DNA from: Actinocrinis sp046724665
GTDB lineage: Bacteria > Actinomycetota > Actinomycetes > Streptomycetales > Catenulisporaceae
Length of the DNA: 7,958 nucleotides
Direction: 5' to 3'
Assembly (NCBI GenBank): GCA_046724665.1
Contig: JBKOWZ010000121.1
Location: 1-7,958, forward strand
Positions 4,040-7,958 of this stretch are shown here, piece after piece; position 1 is the first letter of the stretch; every line of letters starts with the position of its first letter. The notes beneath the pieces were generated by a model. It made no database searches and was not told the DNA's origin. It was given only the letters and a program-made list of their open reading frames with translations. A program made the translations under genes and the position numbers.

Positions 4040-6178
4040 ATGTGGAATGACGTGTTCCCCAGCTTTCTGATCGGGCTGCGCGAAGGACTGGAGGCCGGGC
4101 TCATCGTCTCGATCCTGGTGGCCACGCTGGTGCGGGCCGGCCAGCGGGCGAGACTCGGCCCGGTGTGGGCCGGCGTCGGCGCCGCGGTCGCGCTGAGCCT
4201 GTCGTTCGCCGCCGTGCTCACGTTCACCGCCGCGAGCCTGCCGACCGGCGGGCAGGACGCGTTCGGCGGGGTGCTCTCGCTGATCGCGGTCGCGTTCGTG
4301 ACCGCGATGGTGTTCTGGATGCGCCGCTCCGCGCGCGGCCTGTCCGGGGACCTCAAGGCGCGGGCGACCGAGGCGCTCGGCCGCGGCGCCGGGGTGCTCG
4401 CGCTCACCGCGTTCGTCGCGGTCGCCCGCGAGGGCCTGGAGACCTCGCTGTTCCTGTGGACCACGGCCAAGTCGGCGGGCAGCTCGCAGGGCCCGATGAT
4501 CGGCGCGGCGATCGGCGTCGTGCTCTCGATCGCCGTCTGCTGGGGGCTCTACCTCAGGGCACTGCGGATCAACCTGAGCCGCTTCTTCGCCGTCACCGGG
4601 GCGGTGCTCATCGTCATCGCCGCGGGCGTGCTCGCGTACGGGCTCGGCGATCTCCAGGAGAGCGGCCTGATCCCGGGGCACACCGCCTACGCGTTCAACC
4701 TGTCGTCGATCGACACCGGGTCCTGGTACGCGACGCTGATCTCCGGCACCCTCAACCTGACGCCCGCGATGAGCTGGCTTCAGGTGACCGGATATCTGCT
4801 GTATCTGATCCCGACGATGTACTTCTTCGTGCGCGGCACGAGGCCGGCACCCGCCGCCGTCGGCGCGTCCGAGACCGCGCTCGCGAGGGAGCAGCGGCGC
4901 GTGGCGGCGCGCCTGGCCGACGAAAGGGCGCTCGCCGAGCGCATCGCGGCGAAGCGCATGGCGGAGCAGGAGCGTGACGGCGTCTCTCCGGCGCTCGGGG
5001 GACGGCGGATGCCGCGCTGGGCCGTCGGCACCTCGATCTTCGCGGTGCCGGCCGTCGCCGCGGCGACGGCGATCGCGGTGATCGGCCCGGGCACGAGCGC
5101 CGCCGCGAACACGATCGACATCAGCGAGACCAGGTGCGGCTCGGGCTGGAACAACCCGACCGCCGGCGCGCAGAGCTTCACCCTCGCCAACAACGGCCGC
5201 AGCACGGCCGAGGTCTACGTGATCAACCCGGCGAACAACGCCGTGTTCGCCGAGATCGAGAACCTGGCGCCGCACACGAAGCGCCCGATGAACGTGACGC
5301 TGTCGGCCGGCTCGTACGCGTTCCGCTGCGCCTTCACCGACGGCACGGCGCTGAGCTCGAAGACTTACAAGCTCGGCGGCTCCTCCTCCGGCGGGAGCAC
5401 CGGCTTCGCCCCGGTGACGGACCAGGACTTGCAGCAGCCGGTCGCCGACTACCGCGCGTACGTGCAGCAGACCCTGCCGGTGCTGCTCGCCGACAGCAGG
5501 AAGCTCGCCGCCGACCTGGCGGCCGGGAACCTGGCCGCGGCCAAGGCGGACTGGCTCGCCGCGCACCTCGACTACGAGGGCCTCGGCGCGGCGTACGGCA
5601 CCTTCGGCGACTTCGACGGCCAGATCGACGGCCTCGCCGCCGGCCTCGAGGACGGCGTGAACGACGCCTCCTGGACCGGTTTCCACCGGATCGAGTACGG
5701 GCTCTGGCACGGCCAGAGCGCCGGGCTGCTCAAGCCGCTCGGCGACAAGCTGGTCGCCGATGTCCAGGGTCTGATCAAGGCCTTCCCGACGCAGGAGACC
5801 GACCCGAACGACCTGCCGCTGCGCAGCCACGAGATCCTGGAGAACACGCTGCAATTCCAGCTGACCGGGATCGCCGACTACGGCAGCGGGACCGTGCTGG
5901 CCACCGCGGCGGCGAACCTGCACGGCACGCAGGTGGTGCTCGGCACGCTGGTCGGCCTGATGCAGGCGCGCGACCCCCAGGGGCTCGCGGCGATCAACAC
6001 GTGGATCAAGACGGTGGCCGCGGACCTCAACGCGGCGCACAACCCGGGCGACGGCTCGTGGACCGCGCCGAGCCGGCTGTCCACGGCCCAGCGGCAGAAG
6101 ATCAACGCAGACCTCGGCCGGCTGCTCGAACGGCTCGCCGTGGTGCCCGGCCTGCTGGAGGAGCGCAGCGCCGCATGA
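4040..6178 (+). CDS. efeUO: EfeU-EfeO fusion: FTR1-type iron permease joined to cupredoxin/M75 iron-binding module
   Basis: This 712-residue protein joins two normally separate subunits of the EfeUOB importer. Residues 1-265 are an FTR1/EfeU permease of about seven membrane helices (near 8-31, 44-67, 76-94, 115-140, 152-172, 182-203, 245-265). It has both diagnostic REGLE iron motifs, at 14-18 in helix 1 and 130-134 in helix 4. A charged Ala/Arg/Glu helix (277-325) follows and should be cytoplasmic. An eighth membrane helix (about 327-349) carries the chain outside. Residues 355-447 form an EfeO-type cupredoxin domain (Cys366, Cys430). A Ser/Gly linker (448-455) leads to the M75/imelysin-like domain (456-705) with HxxE as His549-Glu552. 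The outer module should bind iron and hand it to the permease. The ATG is preceded by GAGGA 10 nt upstream. There is no stop or frameshift between the halves, so the fusion is genuine. Its stop overlaps the start of a mini-ORF before efeB. Confidence 0.95.
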   Translation: MWNDVFPSFLIGLREGLEAGLIVSILVATLVRAGQRARLGPVWAGVGAAVALSLSFAAVLTFTAASLPTGGQDAFGGVLSLIAVAFVTAMVFWMRRSARGLSGDLKARATEALGRGAGVLALTAFVAVAREGLETSLFLWTTAKSAGSSQGPMIGAAIGVVLSIAVCWGLYLRALRINLSRFFAVTGAVLIVIAAGVLAYGLGDLQESGLIPGHTAYAFNLSSIDTGSWYATLISGTLNLTPAMSWLQVTGYLLYLIPTMYFFVRGTRPAPAAVGASETALAREQRRVAARLADERALAERIAAKRMAEQERDGVSPALGGRRMPRWAVGTSIFAVPAVAAATAIAVIGPGTSAAANTIDISETRCGSGWNNPTAGAQSFTLANNGRSTAEVYVINPANNAVFAEIENLAPHTKRPMNVTLSAGSYAFRCAFTDGTALSSKTYKLGGSSSGGSTGFAPVTDQDLQQPVADYRAYVQQTLPVLLADSRKLAADLAAGNLAAAKADWLAAHLDYEGLGAAYGTFGDFDGQIDGLAAGLEDGVNDASWTGFHRIEYGLWHGQSAGLLKPLGDKLVADVQGLIKAFPTQETDPNDLPLRSHEILENTLQFQLTGIADYGSGTVLATAAANLHGTQVVLGTLVGLMQARDPQGLAAINTWIKTVAADLNAAHNPGDGSWTAPSRLSTAQRQKINADLGRLLERLAVVPGLLEERSAA

Positions 6179-6234
6179 CAGCCATCGAATTCAATTCTTA
6201 CGCTCCGGCCTCCGCGACGACCCCAGGGACCTGA
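6175..6234 (+). CDS. Possible 19-residue mini-ORF between efeUO and efeB
   Basis: An ATG at 6175 overlaps the efeUO stop as ATGA, with GGAGGAG 11 nt upstream. It encodes MTAIEFNSYAPASATTPGT and stops at 6234, 4 bases before the efeB ATG. It nearly fills the gap, so it could pass ribosomes from efeUO to efeB as a coupling leader. It is also locally less GC-rich than its surroundings. No domain is recognisable; it may simply be a chance frame. Confidence 0.3.
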   Translation: MTAIEFNSYAPASATTPGT

Positions 6235-6238
6235 CCCG

Positions 6239-7597
6239 ATGACCGACGAGAACCCCCTCGAGCAGCCGACCGAGACCGCCGCCGCCGGCGGGCTCGGCGC
6301 CTGCCCCTTCGCCGACCTGGCCGGATCCGAGGCGGCGCACGGCGACTTACACCACGCGCTGCGCCGCCGCTCCTTCCTGCGCGGCGCGGCGGTCGGTGCC
6401 GTCGGGGCCGCGGCCGTCACCGCGGGCGGTCTCGGCGCGGCGCAGGCCGTCGCCTCGTCGTCGTCCAGCTCCGACGGCACCGGAAGCGGCCGCGTGATCC
6501 CGTTCCACGGCGCGCACCAGGCGGGCATCCTCACCCCGCCGCAACTCGCCGCGACCTTCGTGTCCTTCAACGTGATCGCCACCGACCGTGCGGCGCTCCA
6601 GCAGATGTTCAGGACCCTGACGGAGCGTGCCCGTTTCCTCACCGCGGGCGGCACTCCGGTCGATCTGGGCGTCGCCTCGCCGCCCTCGGACAGCTCGACG
6701 ATCGGCCCGGACGTCGTGCCGGACGGCCTGACCGTCACCGTGGGCGTCGGGCCGACGCTCTTCGACGGCAGATACGGCCTGGCCTCGCGCAAGCCGGCGA
6801 AGCTGGCCAAGATGCCCGTGTTCCCGAACGACAACATGGTCGGCTCGACCGAGATGCACGGCGACCTGATGATCCAGTTGTGCGCGGACAACCGGGACAC
6901 GGTCATGCACGCGCTGCGCGACATCGCCAAGCACACCCGCGAGTGGCTCCAGCCGAACTGGAAGGCCGACGGCTTCCAGTCCCCGTCCCGTCCCACCGGC
7001 GCCCAGCGCAACCAGCTCGGCTTCAAGGACGGCATCGCCAACCCCGACGTGAACTCGACCGCTGAGACCAATGCCCTGATCTGGACGCACGGCGGCGCCG
7101 GCGGCGAGCCGGCCTGGGTCGAGGGCGGCTCGTACCAGGTGGTGCGGATCATCAGGATGCTGGTCGAGTTCTGGGACCGGGTCTCGCTCACCGAGCAGGA
7201 GAACATGTTCGGCCGGCGCCGGGACACCGGGGCGCCGCTGTCCGGCACGCTGGAGAGCGACATACCGCAGTACGCGAACGACCCGGACGGCAAGATCATC
7301 CCGCTGGACGCGCACATCCGCCTGGCCAACCCGCGCACCGCGAAGACCGACGCCCAGCGCATCCTGCGCCGCGGCTACAACTACGACCGCGGCGTGGACG
7401 TGAACGGCAACCTCGACGTCGGCCTGATCTTCGCCTGCTACAACCAGGACGTGGTGCGGCAGTTCGAGGCGGTGCAGACCCGGCTGATCGACGAGCCGCT
7501 GGTCGACTACATCTCGCCGACCGGCGGCGGGTACTTCTTCGCGGTGCCCGGAGTGAAGGACGCCAAGGACTACTACGCCTCGGGGCTGTTCGCCTGA
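6239..7597 (+). CDS. efeB: EfeB, Tat-exported DyP-type heme peroxidase of the iron importer
   Basis: The 452-residue product is a dye-decolorising peroxidase of the EfeB type. Residues 42-48 (RRRSFLR) are a twin-arginine motif. An Ala/Gly-rich hydrophobic stretch (about 49-72) follows, ending at AQAVA, so the folded heme protein is exported by Tat. The 41-residue N-region is longer than usual. The DyP fingerprint is present: GFKDG at 261-265 with distal Asp264, proximal heme ligand His359 in DAHIRLANPR, and distal Arg377 in RILRRGYNY, 18 residues after the His as in the family. The length is close to that of E. coli EfeB. In the EfeUOB system it works outside the membrane with EfeO and the EfeU permease, probably oxidising ferrous iron or acting on heme. 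AGGGA lies 9 nt before the ATG. It is the last gene of the operon and shares the iron-box control. Confidence 0.97.
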   Translation: MTDENPLEQPTETAAAGGLGACPFADLAGSEAAHGDLHHALRRRSFLRGAAVGAVGAAAVTAGGLGAAQAVASSSSSSDGTGSGRVIPFHGAHQAGILTPPQLAATFVSFNVIATDRAALQQMFRTLTERARFLTAGGTPVDLGVASPPSDSSTIGPDVVPDGLTVTVGVGPTLFDGRYGLASRKPAKLAKMPVFPNDNMVGSTEMHGDLMIQLCADNRDTVMHALRDIAKHTREWLQPNWKADGFQSPSRPTGAQRNQLGFKDGIANPDVNSTAETNALIWTHGGAGGEPAWVEGGSYQVVRIIRMLVEFWDRVSLTEQENMFGRRRDTGAPLSGTLESDIPQYANDPDGKIIPLDAHIRLANPRTAKTDAQRILRRGYNYDRGVDVNGNLDVGLIFACYNQDVVRQFEAVQTRLIDEPLVDYISPTGGGYFFAVPGVKDAKDYYASGLFA

Positions 7598-7610
7598 GCC
7601 ACTGAGCCAC

Positions 7611-7657
7611 GCGAGGCCGCAGGGATCTGACGTCGCGTCAGATCCCTGCGGCCTCGC
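7611..7657. terminator. Strong intrinsic terminator of the efe operon, possibly bidirectional
   Basis: Bases 7611-7632 and 7636-7657 are a perfect 22-bp inverted repeat around a TCG centre. The hairpin begins 13 bases after the efeB stop and is followed on the plus strand by a pyrimidine-rich TCTGCTCTCT. It ends 16 bases from the stop of the convergent sepH-like gene, so it can also end transcripts from the right. The T run is weak, as often in actinomycete terminators. Confidence 0.88.
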
Positions 7658-7673
7658 TCTGCTCTCTGGCGCG

Positions 7674-7958
7674 CTACTCGCTCTTGCGGCGCCTGGTACC
7701 GAAGACGATCTCGTCCCAGGACGGCACGGTCGCCCGCTTGCCCGGGGTCACCCCGTCGTTGACCGCCTGCTGGTCGGTCGAGCCGCGCAGCCGGTCCTTG
7801 TGCGGACCCACCGGGCCGAACAGCGCGTCCGAGTACGCCGAGCCGGCGCCGGCCTGGCGCTGCCGCGCCGCCGGCTCCTCGGCCGCCGGAGCCGCCGGCG
7901 GGTTCGCCGCCGCCGCGGCGACCGGCCGCAGCGGGGTGACCACCGAGTCGCCGGACCC
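7674..7958 (-). CDS. sepH: C-terminal end of a SepH-like cell division protein (5' end outside window)
   Basis: The last 94 codons of a minus-strand gene are present, ending at a TAG at 7674-7676; the frame stays open to the right edge. Most of the visible part is a low-complexity Pro/Ala-rich tail, probably disordered. It finishes with the conserved short motif VPSWDEIVFG and a basic RRRK end. This terminal signature is typical of SepH (DUF3071) proteins of actinobacteria, which bind FtsZ and promote Z-ring assembly in septation. The FtsZ-related N-terminal helix-turn-helix domain lies outside the window. An internal GTG at 7943 is not a likely start, because the frame continues upstream without a stop. 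It converges on the efe operon at the shared terminator. Confidence 0.78.
   Translation of the reverse strand, partial: GSGDSVVTPLRPVAAAAANPPAAPAAEEPAARQRQAGAGSAYSDALFGPVGPHKDRLRGSTDQQAVNDGVTPGKRATVPSWDEIVFGTRRRKSE

Noticed and set aside
3953..6040. A 695-codon minus-strand frame opposite efeUO
   Set aside because: It is antisense to a protein with intact REGLE and HxxE motifs and shows Arg/Gly/His-rich shadow composition.
5878..7362. A 494-codon minus-strand frame opposite efeB
   Set aside because: Antisense shadow of a complete DyP peroxidase with all catalytic residues in place.
1..7958. CRISPR array, insertion sequence, tRNA or phage genes
   Set aside because: No regularly spaced repeats, transposase motifs, tRNA cloverleaf or phage structural genes were seen.

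Overview
The window is GC-rich throughout, with strongly G/C-biased third codon positions, GTG starts, a SepH-type protein at the right edge and a DtxR/IdeR-type iron box. Together these point to a filamentous or related high-GC actinomycete (Actinomycetota). The exact order is not decidable from this sequence; Streptomycetales/Catenulisporales-like is a guess.

Left half (1-3495, all minus strand): a compact four-gene operon. In transcription order it encodes a cytoplasmic subtilisin-like (S8) serine protease (3495-2326), an ECF-like sigma factor (2263-1712), a small 158-residue protein of unknown function (1638-1162), and a TPR-repeat protein cut by the left edge (1149-1). The TPR repeats resemble those in front of CHAT (caspase-like) domains in actinobacterial proteins. 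Between protease and sigma factor lies a 17-bp-arm RNA hairpin whose 3' arm contains the sigma factor's ribosome binding site. A protease, a sigma factor, a possible sigma partner and a possible second protease in one operon look like a proteolysis-linked transcriptional switch. This is the part of the window most likely to be a poorly described system.

Middle (3496-4039): a 544-bp divergent intergenic region without convincing genes. Near the protease it has three copies of a TCTCGTRCAG motif, a hairpin and an unusual T-tract element. Near the iron genes it has a near-perfect 20-bp palindrome, a plausible promoter and an iron box overlapping the -10 element.

Right half (4040-7657, plus strand): an iron uptake operon. 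The first gene is an in-frame fusion of the EfeU (FTR1-type) permease with the EfeO cupredoxin/M75 iron-binding lipoprotein-like module. A possible 19-codon mini-ORF fills the gap to efeB, which encodes a Tat-exported DyP-type heme peroxidase. Together they form a complete EfeUOB high-affinity iron importer, probably repressed by iron. A very strong 22-bp-stem terminator ends the operon and separates it from the convergent 3' end of a sepH-like cell division gene (7674-7958, minus strand, cut by the right edge).
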